Positions 46,701-55,489 are shown, numbered from the stretch's first letter. The stretch: 64,000 bases of DNA from Blautia sp. AF19-10LB (GCF_003461245.1 NZ_QTWS01000005.1:1-64000); one strand, 5' to 3'. The notes: a model not told the origin generated them from the letters alone. Numbers and translations: made by a program.

Positions 46701-46923
46701 ATGAGCCTTTTGTCTGTTTCATGAAAGTATCGAATGTATATCCTGTACTATGCAACAGCAGATTATTCACAGACAAAATAGACAGGTTTTGGTCATAAGA
46801 TCCTGTCATTATACCTACCCCGCCATTATTTTCCAGTGTTTTCTGTACGGCCTGTAACATGGCCTGTGTCTGCCCCGTTACATTCTCACCTAATGAATAT
46901 ATTTTGTCTTCATAATTTTTCAT
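43717..46923 (-). CDS. Soluble hybrid histidine kinase with PAS domains and two receivers, under a c-di-GMP riboswitch
   Basis: A 1,068-residue cytoplasmic protein without membrane helices. Several PAS-type domains (about 1-520) precede the kinase core with H in NMSHDIRTPMNA, the ATPase motifs EDNGIGMSPEF and GTGLGMAIS, then receiver 1 (D in VILDWKMPEMDG) and receiver 2 (D in VFMDIQMPVMNG). Both receivers keep the acidic pair and the lysine. The gene has a long leader (about 340 bases) that contains a cyclic-di-GMP-I riboswitch and a TTTTGGCAT/ATGCCAAAA palindrome, so its expression should follow the cellular c-di-GMP level. Output partner unknown. Confidence 0.9.
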   Translation of the reverse strand: MKNYEDKIYSLGENVTGQTQAMLQAVQKTLENNGGVGIMTGSYDQNLSILSVNNLLLHSTGYTFDTFMKQTKGSLKNFFYNGEDIMNRDRFSQLHGAGEAQILTADGTVNNVRLYKEDATDEAGRQIWVMSVQVNWDHVNLALLNEAIYSGFWYFDCDENSEIVNANWSHEFRKMLGYHDTLDFPNKLESWSDLLHPQDKERVMVQLQAAIKDKTNQIKYQVEYRMRMKDNQYQWFRASAEVIRRLDGSASRIAGIFINIDAEKKETMQAQKSAAFHRAFTKADLCEYYVNLEANTFDTFKVEPSLMTVFEQSHTWDELIRHFVDSYVVETDKKAVSAFYDRGYVAERLKGLETELALECRITLNGEERWVRNVIIRGEIEDSEYAMIFLRDITEAKVESARHLQMAADNASMEQLIQSIVRLVDRFVVCDLENDRYEFYNLNGQMIYKPLGFYHDFQIQVLEKYKTLEPLETMDILTAPENIRKNLKSENDIYKFEYCSLDEKIYKIASYIPLEWENGKLVKVLLASMDVTQEKKAEIESRQALKEAYRSAENANRAKTEFLSNMSHDIRTPMNAIVGLTAIAGANIESQDRVIECLSKITKSSRHLLGLINEVLDMARIESGKMTLAQEDFNLPDLVDNLITLTKPVIDEHKHNLDIHINHIEHESVCGDSLRIQQVFVNLMSNAIKYTPDGGNITFSIEEKPNGFSELGCYEFTIEDNGIGMSPEFQKIMFDPFSRADDHRTTRVQGTGLGMAISRNIVNLMNGNIKVESTLHKGTKITVTIYLELQEKEKEQDRNLMNLPVLVVDDDKTCCESTVATLKEIGITGEWVLSGREAVERCYARHELKNDYFAVILDWKMPEMDGIETARQIRKRIGKEITIIVLTSYEFSEIEEEAKAAGVDAFIAKPLFRSRLTATLRQFTSGRKEKTARNYLDELSEADYTGKRILLVEDNELNREIAVEILQMTGAEVETAENGKIAVEKVEASPEGLYDLVFMDIQMPVMNGYEATAAIRSLPGEQGKLPIVAMTANAFAEDVQLAKNTGMNGHIAKPLDMNKLNDVLESWL

Positions 46924-47020
46924 TTTATAAAAATCCTCTCTCCGTCTTATGCCTTCTTCATCCTGCTTTTATCTGTATACAGAGAACCTGTCCCTGCCAG
47001 TTTTCTTACCCATTTTGCCA

Positions 47021-47058
47021 TTTTGGCATACAAAAAAGAACACATGCCAAAATATGCC
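47021..47058. promoter_or_regulatory. Palindrome in the leader of the riboswitch-controlled kinase gene
   Basis: CATTTTGGCAT at 47021-47031 and ATGCCAAAATATG at 47046-47058 form an inverted repeat about 100 bases before the start codon, between the riboswitch and the gene. It could be the terminator or anti-terminator stem of the expression platform or a protein operator. Apart from this and the riboswitch I see no gene in 46924-47451. Confidence 0.4.
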
Positions 47059-47159
47059 AGTGTCCCTACTACATTTCTTCAAAATCACACATCCGTATAG
47101 TATAAAAGTTATCGAAATCTCTTCCGTTTTCACATCTTTTCTATATATGATATGAAAAC

Positions 47160-47245
47160 AGTGGCAACCGGCTGACCTGGTCAAACTTTTTGACTTTAGC
47201 CCCTTCTGGCTTTGCGTCCCTGCCTTTCAGCAGGTTTGCCTTTAA
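47160..47245 (-). ncRNA. Cyclic-di-GMP-I (GEMM-I) riboswitch
   Basis: On the minus strand the conserved blocks appear in order: GGCAAACC, a short stem with GAAA tetraloop (CTGCTGAAAGGCAG), GGGACGCAAAGCC, then GGGGCTAAAG, and the tetraloop-receptor arm GGTCAGCCGGTTGCC. These are the sequence signatures of the class I cyclic-di-GMP aptamer. It lies 237 bases upstream of the hybrid kinase gene (43717-46923) and starts about 18 bases after the predicted transcription start. No other gene lies between, so that kinase is the regulated target. Whether binding switches expression on or off cannot be read with certainty. Confidence 0.9.
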
Positions 47246-47269
47246 ATAATTTCTATTTTTATCAAAAAC

Positions 47270-47298
47270 AAAATACCATAAAGTTTTCCATACGTCAA
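47270..47298 (-). promoter_or_regulatory. Promoter of the riboswitch-kinase transcript
   Basis: On the minus strand TTGACG, a 17-base spacer and TATTTT preceded by TGG (extended -10). The start of transcription would fall near 47263, just before the riboswitch. Confidence 0.65.
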
Positions 47299-47451
47299 TA
47301 TTGCTGGATAGAAAATCTGTGTATTTTGCGTATGCCAGCCTGCATTGTCAGTTATCGATCGGCTCGCCAAACCACTCACCATAAAATTATTTATTACAAT
47401 TTCACTGGCTGCAAGATGTGGAACCTTTACACCATCTCCTTTTCCACAAAA

Positions 47452-47479
47452 TAAGAGCCTTGCCGAAGCAAGGCTCTTA
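47452..47479 (-). terminator. Terminator of the Pel operon
   Basis: TAAGAGCCTTGC / GCAAGGCTCTTA arms with a CTTCGG-type tetraloop, followed on the minus strand by TTTTG. It lies about 80 bases after the DUF4956 gene, the last gene of the operon. Confidence 0.85.
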
Positions 47480-47558
47480 CTAAGCGTTTTTCTTCGATTC
47501 AAAGAATCTATTCGGCTTGTGATTACCGCATAAATCAACCAGTTATAATCTTTTCATT

Positions 47559-48230
47559 TTATCCATGATACTCTCCATTATACTGGATCAATGTAATATC
47601 TTCTACATTTGTGATCTTCCGGATCCTCTCTGTGAAATCGAGATCATTCTGCCGACAGAATACCTCAACTGCCATCTCTGTTTTCTCCCCACGCATCGTC
47701 TTTGACTTTATGAAATATTTCATTTTTCCAAAGTTGCGGATAATTTCATCACCTGCCTCATCTCCCTGATAATGAATCACTGCGATATAGATCCTGCCCT
47801 TCTGCTGCTTATGATAGAACAAAAAGATCATTGCGATCATCACAACTGCCGCGATCAGAGCCAGCACATACATTCCTGCTCCGGTTGTGATTCCTGTAGT
47901 GATCGCCCAGAAAAGATATAGCAGATCCATCGGATCTTTCACCGCTGTACGGAAACGAACGATAGACAACGCTCCGACCATACCAAGTGAGATCACAATG
48001 TTCGTACTGATCGCCAGAGTAACCATACAGGTAAGAAGCGTCATTCCGACCAAAGTAACCGCAAAGCTTCTGGAAAAGATTACCCCTACATAAAATTTGC
48101 TGTAAACCATATAGATCACCGCTCCAAGAAGCAATGCAATGATCAGCGAAATTGCCATCTTCGGTGCATTAAAGCTATCAAATACGCCGGATTCCAGCAC
48201 CGACTTCTTAATCATATCTTGTATACTCAT
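47559..48230 (-). CDS. DUF4956 membrane protein, last gene of the Pel operon
   Basis: A 223-residue protein with about four transmembrane helices between residues 27 and 140 (LIIALLLGAVIYMVYS, FAVTLVGMTLLTCMVTLA, LFWAITTGITTGAGMYVLALIAAVVMIAMIFLFY), the conserved MVGALSIVRFRTAVKDPMD stretch and a soluble C-terminal domain of about 80 residues. This is the DUF4956 family, often next to VTC-domain and CotH genes. Its start overlaps the VTC gene stop by 4 bases. Biochemical function is unknown. Confidence 0.85.
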   Translation of the reverse strand: MSIQDMIKKSVLESGVFDSFNAPKMAISLIIALLLGAVIYMVYSKFYVGVIFSRSFAVTLVGMTLLTCMVTLAISTNIVISLGMVGALSIVRFRTAVKDPMDLLYLFWAITTGITTGAGMYVLALIAAVVMIAMIFLFYHKQQKGRIYIAVIHYQGDEAGDEIIRNFGKMKYFIKSKTMRGEKTEMAVEVFCRQNDLDFTERIRKITNVEDITLIQYNGEYHG

Positions 48231-48976
48231 AATAGTTTTCTCTCCTGTGTTTCATTCCAATATTCAAATCCATGCAAATACTGCGATTTGTCATAACAGA
48301 GTACATATTTTGATACTGCTGTGAATTCTTGTGCATTTGGTGGAAGCAAGTCACGCACGATCTGTGGAAGCATCTCTGTGAATTTCACTTCCATAACCAG
48401 TTTCCCCGGTTCAAGCACCGGAAGTGTCGGAAGGGACGGATCAAAGATGTCATAACTTCCGACCGCAGCCCTCACATCACTGTCAAATGTAATCCTGACT
48501 GTCCCCTCATCCATGATCCACGGTACACGGTCATAGTCAACGATCGTGCGTGGACGCATGAGATTGCTGACACATTCCACATAAAATTCTCTGCACAACG
48601 GATACGGACTGCTTAACAAAAATTTATAATCTCCATCAAGGATCTTATAGAATTCTTCCTTTGTCAGCGGAGCACTTTCTTTATAAATATAACTTCCGAA
48701 TTTCTTCTTCCGCTCCAGCTTGATCGAACGGTCACTACAATCATAAATACGGATCCTGTATTTTTTTCGCATCAGGACACCAGATTCCTTTTCCGCATAA
48801 GCGCTGTTGAAATAATCTTCAAAATAGAGGCTGCGGATCATATAACCATTTCCCTTTGCATTTGGATCCTTTTTCAGCAAATGCTTCATCCTCAGCTCCA
48901 GCAATTTTTTCTCACTGGTACTGATCAGATATTTCCATTCATTACGGAAGCGTTCTTTTGATAAATCATTCCTCAT
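48227..48976 (-). CDS. VTC-domain protein (polyphosphate polymerase-like)
   Basis: A 249-residue cytoplasmic protein of the VTC family, whose characterised members make inorganic polyphosphate inside a beta-tunnel. Tunnel-lining charged motifs are present: RNEWKYLIS, RSLYFED, RKKYRIRIYD, KLERKKK, RPRTIVDYDR, VRITFDSD, LVMEVKF and SKYV. An ATG 15 bases earlier is in frame; the one at 48976 is favoured by AGGAAG spacing. It overlaps the CotH gene by 11 bases. Sitting between CotH and DUF4956, it might supply polyphosphate or act on another anionic polymer. Substrate is not proven by sequence. Confidence 0.83.
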   Translation of the reverse strand: MRNDLSKERFRNEWKYLISTSEKKLLELRMKHLLKKDPNAKGNGYMIRSLYFEDYFNSAYAEKESGVLMRKKYRIRIYDCSDRSIKLERKKKFGSYIYKESAPLTKEEFYKILDGDYKFLLSSPYPLCREFYVECVSNLMRPRTIVDYDRVPWIMDEGTVRITFDSDVRAAVGSYDIFDPSLPTLPVLEPGKLVMEVKFTEMLPQIVRDLLPPNAQEFTAVSKYVLCYDKSQYLHGFEYWNETQERKLL

Positions 48977-50744
48977 AAATATCTTCCTCAACGTTTTGTC
49001 CGCCTGTAATGTAGAAACATTTCATACCATAATTCTTTCCAGCGTCTGTTACATAATAATCAAAAGCATCCTGCGTCTGTCCAGATGTATTTGTCGCACG
49101 GACACGCACAAAATACTGACCATCTGCCGGAACTGTAGTCTCCGCTTCCGGAATTTGAATATTCTCCTTACGAAATACAATCTCATTAAACTTATAATCT
49201 TTTGCCAGTTCAACTGTGTAAGTGATCGTCTCTGCATCAAAGTCATACGATGCGTCCCAGTTGAACTTCAAAATATTTCCCTCGATTACCGGTTTTCCGA
49301 TAAAAAACGGCATTGGCTTTTCCAGGCTCTCCTTATAAAGTTTATAATTTTGTTCTACCTCTGAAGGGATTGCCGATGCAATTGTTTCATACTTCGCTTC
49401 AGTCAACGGTGCATACATCTGGTCCGGCATCTGATTTAAATACTTCTGAGTAACTGTACGATATTCCTCTATCATACTACTGATCCGATCCACACTGAGA
49501 TAGGATCTCAGATCCTGGATCGCCGCGTCAAGTTCCTCACGGAAATCCTCGGACTGCAGACATCTTTGAAAAAGAACATTTCCCCAGTAATTGCTGACTC
49601 CACATTCCCAACTTTCCTGATCGAAACGATTCTGAATGTTGTATTCGGTTCTCATGAAAGAGCCGTCATTATCCCACGCAATCAGATACCATGTGTCCGA
49701 ATTCTGTGGACTATATAAATATGTATTACGATTCTGTGTATCTACATTTCCGGTCAGTATCTGATACGCCATCCAGTACGTCAGATTTTCTCTGTCAAAA
49801 TATTGATCCAGGATATCCGCAATCGGTTGAGAAATATCATTCAGATCTGTCAGCATTTGAATCAGTTTCGTATGATCTGAATTTCCTTTGATCTCCAGGA
49901 GCTTTTCAAAGGCTTTCTGGTCATAGGTCGGATCGTCTTCTTTTTTTATTACATCTTCATAGCGGAAAAACTCAAACGAATTAATTTTGTACAACTGTCC
50001 TTTCGAATCCATTCCATGGTTCTTCATTCCTGTCTTGTTCAGCTGTTCCACCTGTGTGTACAATCCATAGTCCTGGAATTCTGAGCTGTCCCCCTCGGTA
50101 AGATCTCTTACATATAAATGTACGAACTGAGTTCTAAGAGACATCAGCTGCGGTATCCCTTTCAGAAGATCGTAGGACAGCTTATTACGGAAACGCATTC
50201 CCTCTGTCTGATGTTTATTCAGATTGATTGTGCGCTGTCCACGCCAGGTTCCTTTGTTCTTCTTCAGCTCAATCTTGTAGTTTTTCTGTGCATTACGGCT
50301 TGATGTCTGTCCTCTGATCTGCACAGTAGCATTCGGCACATTTTCACCATATCCAACCTCCCCGCTCTGCGGACCTGACTCATCACCAACCTGAAGAAGC
50401 GCCGCTGTCTGGTAACGGTCTACTCCCATCTTGTCATAATCATAGGCCGAATAACTGTTGATCTCCTTCCAGGTGTGATCCGTTCCCTCTGAAGAATTTC
50501 CGCGGGAAACGGTGAGATACATCGTCACAACACTTGTCTCGTCATCATTTTCATAGAGACTATCCTTATCCCTGAGGTGAACGTCGTTGATATCCTGTGT
50601 CTCTGCCTTTTTTATCTCTTCCTGTTGTTCTGTCTGTTTCTTTGAAGTATCCCCTGTTTTCTCCGGGGTGGTACATCCCGTCAGGCAACAGGACATTCCT
50701 AATAAAAGGGCACATACCAACGCAAGTAATTTATATTTTTTCAA
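48966..50744 (-). CDS. CotH-family lipoprotein (protein-kinase-like)
   Basis: A 592-residue secreted lipoprotein: signal peptide with lipobox LTGC at about residues 21-24, a Glu/Lys linker, then the CotH domain (about 130-430) with the motifs VQIRGQTSSRNAQKNYKIEL, KLSYDLL and the metal-binding LIAWDNDGSF, and a C-terminal fibronectin-III-like domain (ILKFNWDASYDFDAETITY ... YFVRVRATN). CotH proteins are atypical secreted kinases that phosphorylate spore-coat or surface proteins. It overlaps pelG by 14 bases, so it belongs to the Pel operon. Inference: it may modify matrix or cell-surface proteins outside the membrane. Confidence 0.83.
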   Translation of the reverse strand: MKKYKLLALVCALLLGMSCCLTGCTTPEKTGDTSKKQTEQQEEIKKAETQDINDVHLRDKDSLYENDDETSVVTMYLTVSRGNSSEGTDHTWKEINSYSAYDYDKMGVDRYQTAALLQVGDESGPQSGEVGYGENVPNATVQIRGQTSSRNAQKNYKIELKKNKGTWRGQRTINLNKHQTEGMRFRNKLSYDLLKGIPQLMSLRTQFVHLYVRDLTEGDSSEFQDYGLYTQVEQLNKTGMKNHGMDSKGQLYKINSFEFFRYEDVIKKEDDPTYDQKAFEKLLEIKGNSDHTKLIQMLTDLNDISQPIADILDQYFDRENLTYWMAYQILTGNVDTQNRNTYLYSPQNSDTWYLIAWDNDGSFMRTEYNIQNRFDQESWECGVSNYWGNVLFQRCLQSEDFREELDAAIQDLRSYLSVDRISSMIEEYRTVTQKYLNQMPDQMYAPLTEAKYETIASAIPSEVEQNYKLYKESLEKPMPFFIGKPVIEGNILKFNWDASYDFDAETITYTVELAKDYKFNEIVFRKENIQIPEAETTVPADGQYFVRVRATNTSGQTQDAFDYYVTDAGKNYGMKCFYITGGQNVEEDIYEE

Positions 50745-52200
50745 GCTTATCTCCCCTCTCTATTTTCTCTTCCAAAAAGCATCCAAGCCGTGTGAAGAAA
50801 CCTGTTTTATCCTCTGCTACAATCGGCTGTACACTCAAAATATAATACGGAAGTTTTTTTATAAAATATCCAAGACGCAGTGTACAGATCAAAAAGAACA
50901 CTGCACTTCCCAGCAAAAATCCAAACCCATAATACACCTGTGGGAAGAATAAAGACACACAGGTAAATGTCGTCGTACACGCGGCGAACATTCCTGTTGC
51001 AAATAATGCTCCTTTGTAATCTGTAAAATAAAGTAAGATCAACATCATTGTGTTAGCAATTGCATAGAGTCCATAGCCGACACAGAGTGTACGGAAATAT
51101 CCTTCCATAAGATCATTAAATCCAAGCGGAAGATATGTCAGAAGCAGCTGTCCGATCGAAATCGCCAGTGCCGTTGTAAGTAGCTGCTTTAACGCCGTAT
51201 ATTTCAGCTCCATGTTTAAAACCTTTCTCATCTCATTTCCCGCCTGCAGGATATCCTTGATTTCTCCCTTGTCATTAAACAAACTATAATAATTCCGATA
51301 TTTCGGATAGAAATTCACTTCCACAGATACAACGAAATTAACGGTTGTAATAAGAATCGTCAAATAGGCGATCATCGCAGGTACATCATGATACGGTGCA
51401 CCATAAAATAATCCCTGAACATGTACACGGATCGGTCCGCACCACATGATAACAAGATGTGCAAATAGTCCGATGTTCGTGAACAAGCCTGTAAACGCAA
51501 GCGGAAGGAACTGATCCACCCAGCGTAAAAAGAAAAATGCACTGATCTCTCTCTGCGGAAAATAACGGTACAACAGCGTCACATCCCAAAGCAGCATAAT
51601 TCCATAACCGATCGTAACTGCGATCATCAACGCCTCTACATGTGGAATCCCAATCAGGATCAATAGGAATCCGACCAACAATGATACCGCTACCGCTGTA
51701 ATAAATGAAATAAGAATCCCTTTGTAATCCTTGATCGCTGTCAGATAACTCATCGCATTCCAGGTGACGATCAATTCTCCGAAAAACTCCAGGCACAAAA
51801 ACTGATCGATCAGATTGATTCCTGAAAACAGAAGAAAAATCCCATACATGATTCCGCCGACTAAAAGCAGGATCGCTGTTGAACCCCAGAAAGAAGAAAG
51901 CACCGCCTCGTGGCGTTCTTCATACAGCATATCCGCAATATATCTCGTCACGACCATAGAGAAGAAACTGGTCACGGTCAACGAAGCGAGAAGTGTGTAA
52001 GTAATCATACAGTTCAGAAGTTCCCGGTTATGTCTCGTCGCACCGGTATGATCGCAGATAAAAGCGATTCCTACCAACAGCACGATACCGAGCAGCATCG
52101 GACCTGTACAGATCACTCCTGCATACCCATACGCTTTTGCCGTCGCTGCAAGTCCGCGCTTCTGGAATAATTTTTTTAACTCAAATCCGATTCCGGCCAT
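50731..52200 (-). CDS. pelG: Pel polysaccharide transporter PelG
   Basis: A 489-residue membrane protein with about twelve helices, starting MAGIGFELKKLFQKRG as PelG proteins do. The frame is open 14 codons further upstream, but the PelG start at 52200 with AGGAGGTGG in front of it is clear. It belongs to the MOP flippase-like group and would move the growing Pel polymer across the membrane with PelF, PelD and PelE. It overlaps pelF by 20 bases and cotH by 14. Confidence 0.9.
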   Translation of the reverse strand: MAGIGFELKKLFQKRGLAATAKAYGYAGVICTGPMLLGIVLLVGIAFICDHTGATRHNRELLNCMITYTLLASLTVTSFFSMVVTRYIADMLYEERHEAVLSSFWGSTAILLLVGGIMYGIFLLFSGINLIDQFLCLEFFGELIVTWNAMSYLTAIKDYKGILISFITAVAVSLLVGFLLILIGIPHVEALMIAVTIGYGIMLLWDVTLLYRYFPQREISAFFFLRWVDQFLPLAFTGLFTNIGLFAHLVIMWCGPIRVHVQGLFYGAPYHDVPAMIAYLTILITTVNFVVSVEVNFYPKYRNYYSLFNDKGEIKDILQAGNEMRKVLNMELKYTALKQLLTTALAISIGQLLLTYLPLGFNDLMEGYFRTLCVGYGLYAIANTMMLILLYFTDYKGALFATGMFAACTTTFTCVSLFFPQVYYGFGFLLGSAVFFLICTLRLGYFIKKLPYYILSVQPIVAEDKTGFFTRLGCFLEEKIERGDKLEKI

Positions 52201-53605
52201 CTGCCTCTTCCACCTCCTGATACATCTTCCGGTACTTTTCAATCATTTCTTCTTTTCGATAATATGCTTTCACTCGTTTCTGTGCCTTCTCCCCCATGCG
52301 GAGTCTCCGAGCTCTGGAAGCGCACATCTGATCCATTGCCTGCGCGAGCCCCTCTCGATACATCGGTGGAACACAATATCCTGCTGTTCCGTATCGATCC
52401 TCCTCATTACCATTCAGAAGCTCCCTGCAGCATCCTACATCTGTAGTCACACAAGGCCGCCTTGCAGCAAATGATTCTAAAACAGACAGCGGCTGTCCTT
52501 CCGATATACTCGTCAAAATTGTAAAATCCAGCTTCTCCATATAAGAGATGATATCCACTCGTCCTGTAAAGATCACATTTTCCAGATGAAGCTGATCGAC
52601 CAGCGCATAACACTCCTGCGCATACTCCTCATCATCGACGCCTCCCATAATGTGGAGACGCACATGTTCTCTTGTCGTGCAAAGCTCATAAAACGCATAG
52701 ATCATCGTCTTGATATCCTTGATCGGTGCCAGACGCACGATCGCACCGATGTCAACCCATCCGTCTTCCTCTTTCAATGGAATAGGGGAAAGCCTTTCAT
52801 AGTTGATTCCGTTCTCAACGACACGACATTTCTCCTTGTCACATCCCATCTGGATCTGTGCATGCATGGCATTGGTAAATAATGCTGAGACTAGAAACGC
52901 TCTCGTATAAATAATATCCGACAGCATATAGAAGAAAGAAATCCACTGCTTTTTAAATGCCGGCTGTACCCATTTTGCACGAATGATCTCTTCTTCACGC
53001 TCTCTTGTGTATATTCCATGCTCTGTCAGCAGCACTTTCTTCTTATAAACATACCCGCCCAGGCATGCAAGAAGTCCGCCATATCCTGTACAGATTGCAT
53101 GATAGACATCTGCCTTGGGCACTTCACTTCCCATTAGATAAAAGACCGGAAGCAGCATAGAACGCATTGTGTGAAATGCATCCGCAAACGGAGTATATGG
53201 ATAATCTTTTATACAGCACTCCGTCAATATATTCAGGAATTCCTCACTTCTTAAAAAAGACATAGGATTCAGCTTCTGGTCATGATAGAGCCGAAACAAG
53301 ATTTCCCAATTCGGGCGTCTACACAGCATCAGCTCTTTCAGGCTGTTCGTCTCTTCCTCTGTAAAGGCATGAAGCATTTTTCCTGAATCCTTCAGCCGCA
53401 AGGCGTCATCCAGAAAGACCTCGTGAACTTCTACAACATTTTTCGGAAGCTCGTAGACAAATTTCCCTTTATCCTTCGCATTTGCCCCAATCACCCACAG
53501 AACAAACTCATGCTCTTTCATTTCATTGATATACTGGTGCATCCAGGTGGATACACCTCCAAATATGTAGGGATAACACCCCTCCAATATGAGACAGATT
53601 CTCAC
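52181..53605 (-). CDS. pelF: Pel glycosyltransferase PelF (GT4)
   Basis: A 474-residue cytosolic GT-B glycosyltransferase. It opens with ICLILEGCYPYIFGGVSTWMHQ, a PelF hallmark, has LTEHGIYTREREEE mid-protein and the GT4 donor motif E-x7-E in SISEGQPLSVLE. In characterised systems PelF polymerises UDP-sugars for the Pel polysaccharide. It ends inside the start of pelG and follows the deacetylase gene by 39 bases. Confidence 0.92.
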   Translation of the reverse strand: MRICLILEGCYPYIFGGVSTWMHQYINEMKEHEFVLWVIGANAKDKGKFVYELPKNVVEVHEVFLDDALRLKDSGKMLHAFTEEETNSLKELMLCRRPNWEILFRLYHDQKLNPMSFLRSEEFLNILTECCIKDYPYTPFADAFHTMRSMLLPVFYLMGSEVPKADVYHAICTGYGGLLACLGGYVYKKKVLLTEHGIYTREREEEIIRAKWVQPAFKKQWISFFYMLSDIIYTRAFLVSALFTNAMHAQIQMGCDKEKCRVVENGINYERLSPIPLKEEDGWVDIGAIVRLAPIKDIKTMIYAFYELCTTREHVRLHIMGGVDDEEYAQECYALVDQLHLENVIFTGRVDIISYMEKLDFTILTSISEGQPLSVLESFAARRPCVTTDVGCCRELLNGNEEDRYGTAGYCVPPMYREGLAQAMDQMCASRARRLRMGEKAQKRVKAYYRKEEMIEKYRKMYQEVEEADGRNRI

Positions 53606-53644
53606 AATTAACTCCTTATCTGTCGCGTGTTACCGCTTTGTATT

Positions 53645-55489
53645 TCAATCTTCTAATTTCTCGATAGTTACTGTTGGTTCCTTTGCCTGAAGCAGATAGA
53701 GATTTCCTGTCAGATGTGTAAGTTTTCCTCCCGAAACTTCACCCGGTGTTCCTTCATTGATCCTCACCATAAAATATGCTTCATCATAGAAGTTTTTAAG
53801 CTTCAATTCTATAGACTGCTCTGTCACTGTCTTTGTAAATGTAACCGCTCCATAACGCTGAATCGCACCGGATAGTTCCGAACCGGTGAGTTGTCTCAAG
53901 GACGGTGCCGAATCCACCAGCCAGTCCATATATTCAGCGAGGTTGCTCTTCATCTTTTCCCAGCCAAGTGCTGCACCGCGGTCTTCGTCCAGAAGATCAT
54001 CCGGATGAATAAAATGACTGTTCACAAAATGCATATTTAATTCCGACAGTGCCGCCATCTTCATATAATCATCGATAATTGCACCGGAGATGATACGCGG
54101 CTGTTCTACAATCCCATCCTTTGCAACTTCAAATTCCTGCACATACGCAAACTCACCGGTGAAATAATTACTGGCGATCGTCCGGATCTCCGGGAAATCT
54201 TTCGCGAGCATCTCTCTTCCTTCTGCTGACAATACATTGGACGGCGGTACATAGACTGACATTGATACACTGGGAAATGTATCCTCTCCAAAATGGATCA
54301 ATTCTTTTACAGCCTTTTTCATGGCCGCCTCATTTTTCCATGTATCATACGGAAGCACGTCACCATAATCCACATTTGAAAGACTCAACGGCTGATGATT
54401 GTATCCATGATACCCGAGTTCTCCACCTTGATGAAGCAGCATATTTCCAAAATACTGAAAACGTCTGGTATCCTTCTGTTTCTTAATCGTTCCATCCGTC
54501 GCATCCTCATAATTTTCAATAATCACACCGGTATAGCGAATGTTGTGATCGGATGCAAGCTCCTGCATATCCGGCCACCACACATCCATATAGAAATCAC
54601 TAATGCTCATTCCATAGTCCCGCTTCACATAAGTAGCATCTCCCTCCGGAACCGGTGATGGAAAGTCATCCAGATAAAATGCTGATCCATTGATCACCGG
54701 ATAAACCCCCACATCAGTAAGGAGACTGTAGGAAGCCGCATAGAATCCACGCACCGCTTTCTCATACAGTCCAAAGTTGTCTACTACAAACTTCCCTTTT
54801 CCATATTGGTTTTCCCAGATCAGCGGCGCTCCCTTTTCATCTCTGATTCTCGCATATACCTGTGCTTTTTCGCTCAACTCGACCGCCCAGGCAGCATCAT
54901 ACGGATCTGTGATCGTATAAGCCTGTCCCCCGCCAAGCATAAATTCCGGTTCAAAATAAATACTGTCTACAAGTGTATTGTCATATCCGGAAGAAATGAT
55001 TCCAAGCTTCTGCTCAATCACTGATGAATACGCTGTTTTCTGAAGTGTCAGGGCAAAAAGTACATTCCCACCCTCTGACACCCAATCACACAGTTCCATA
55101 AGATTCTCTTTCAACGGACTTACATCACTCAGTAATACAACAACCGTTTCATAAGCATGATAATCTGGAATAGAGGATGCACTCTGCAGGTCTACCACAT
55201 CTGTTCCAACCTTCATATCTTTAAAAATTTGTTGAAACTGCTCCCATGCAGCCACACTCGCCTCATCTTCACTGTTACGAAGTACCAGACAGGTCTTCGG
55301 CAGTGATTTCGCAGCCATCTGTTCCGTAACCACTTCTTCCTGACTGAGATATGCGACTTTTCTGTCTTTTTCAGTATATTGAATTCCACTTCGTTCAGCA
55401 AAAAGGACGACCGCGATCATCAGAAATACACCCAGGATCACCAGCATACTTTTAAACGGAAATGTTTTCAATGATTTTAATCCAGCCAA
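53645..55489 (-). CDS. pelA: PelA-like extracytoplasmic deacetylase (DUF2194)
   Basis: A 614-residue protein with an N-terminal membrane anchor (about 14-31) and a large extracellular part. Deacetylase-type metal and catalytic residues are visible: D274-D275 in FYLDDFPSPVPEG and H361-x3-H365 in GYHGYNHQP. The middle contains a Rossmann-like domain resembling a glutamine-amidotransferase fold (TVVVLLSDVSPLKENL). No glycoside hydrolase domain is obvious, unlike Gram-negative PelA, which fits the separate deacetylase (PelADA) of Gram-positive clusters. It would partly de-N-acetylate Pel and make it cationic. Its start overlaps the pelE stop by 13 bases. Confidence 0.82.
   Translation of the reverse strand: MAGLKSLKTFPFKSMLVILGVFLMIAVVLFAERSGIQYTEKDRKVAYLSQEEVVTEQMAAKSLPKTCLVLRNSEDEASVAAWEQFQQIFKDMKVGTDVVDLQSASSIPDYHAYETVVVLLSDVSPLKENLMELCDWVSEGGNVLFALTLQKTAYSSVIEQKLGIISSGYDNTLVDSIYFEPEFMLGGGQAYTITDPYDAAWAVELSEKAQVYARIRDEKGAPLIWENQYGKGKFVVDNFGLYEKAVRGFYAASYSLLTDVGVYPVINGSAFYLDDFPSPVPEGDATYVKRDYGMSISDFYMDVWWPDMQELASDHNIRYTGVIIENYEDATDGTIKKQKDTRRFQYFGNMLLHQGGELGYHGYNHQPLSLSNVDYGDVLPYDTWKNEAAMKKAVKELIHFGEDTFPSVSMSVYVPPSNVLSAEGREMLAKDFPEIRTIASNYFTGEFAYVQEFEVAKDGIVEQPRIISGAIIDDYMKMAALSELNMHFVNSHFIHPDDLLDEDRGAALGWEKMKSNLAEYMDWLVDSAPSLRQLTGSELSGAIQRYGAVTFTKTVTEQSIELKLKNFYDEAYFMVRINEGTPGEVSGGKLTHLTGNLYLLQAKEPTVTIEKLED

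Noticed and set aside
46969..47184. 71-codon frame between riboswitch and hybrid kinase
   Set aside because: It starts inside the riboswitch aptamer and shows no ribosome site or family resemblance.
47242..47538. 98-codon minus frame after the Pel operon
   Set aside because: It crosses the operon terminator and the kinase promoter, and has no recognisable protein pattern.
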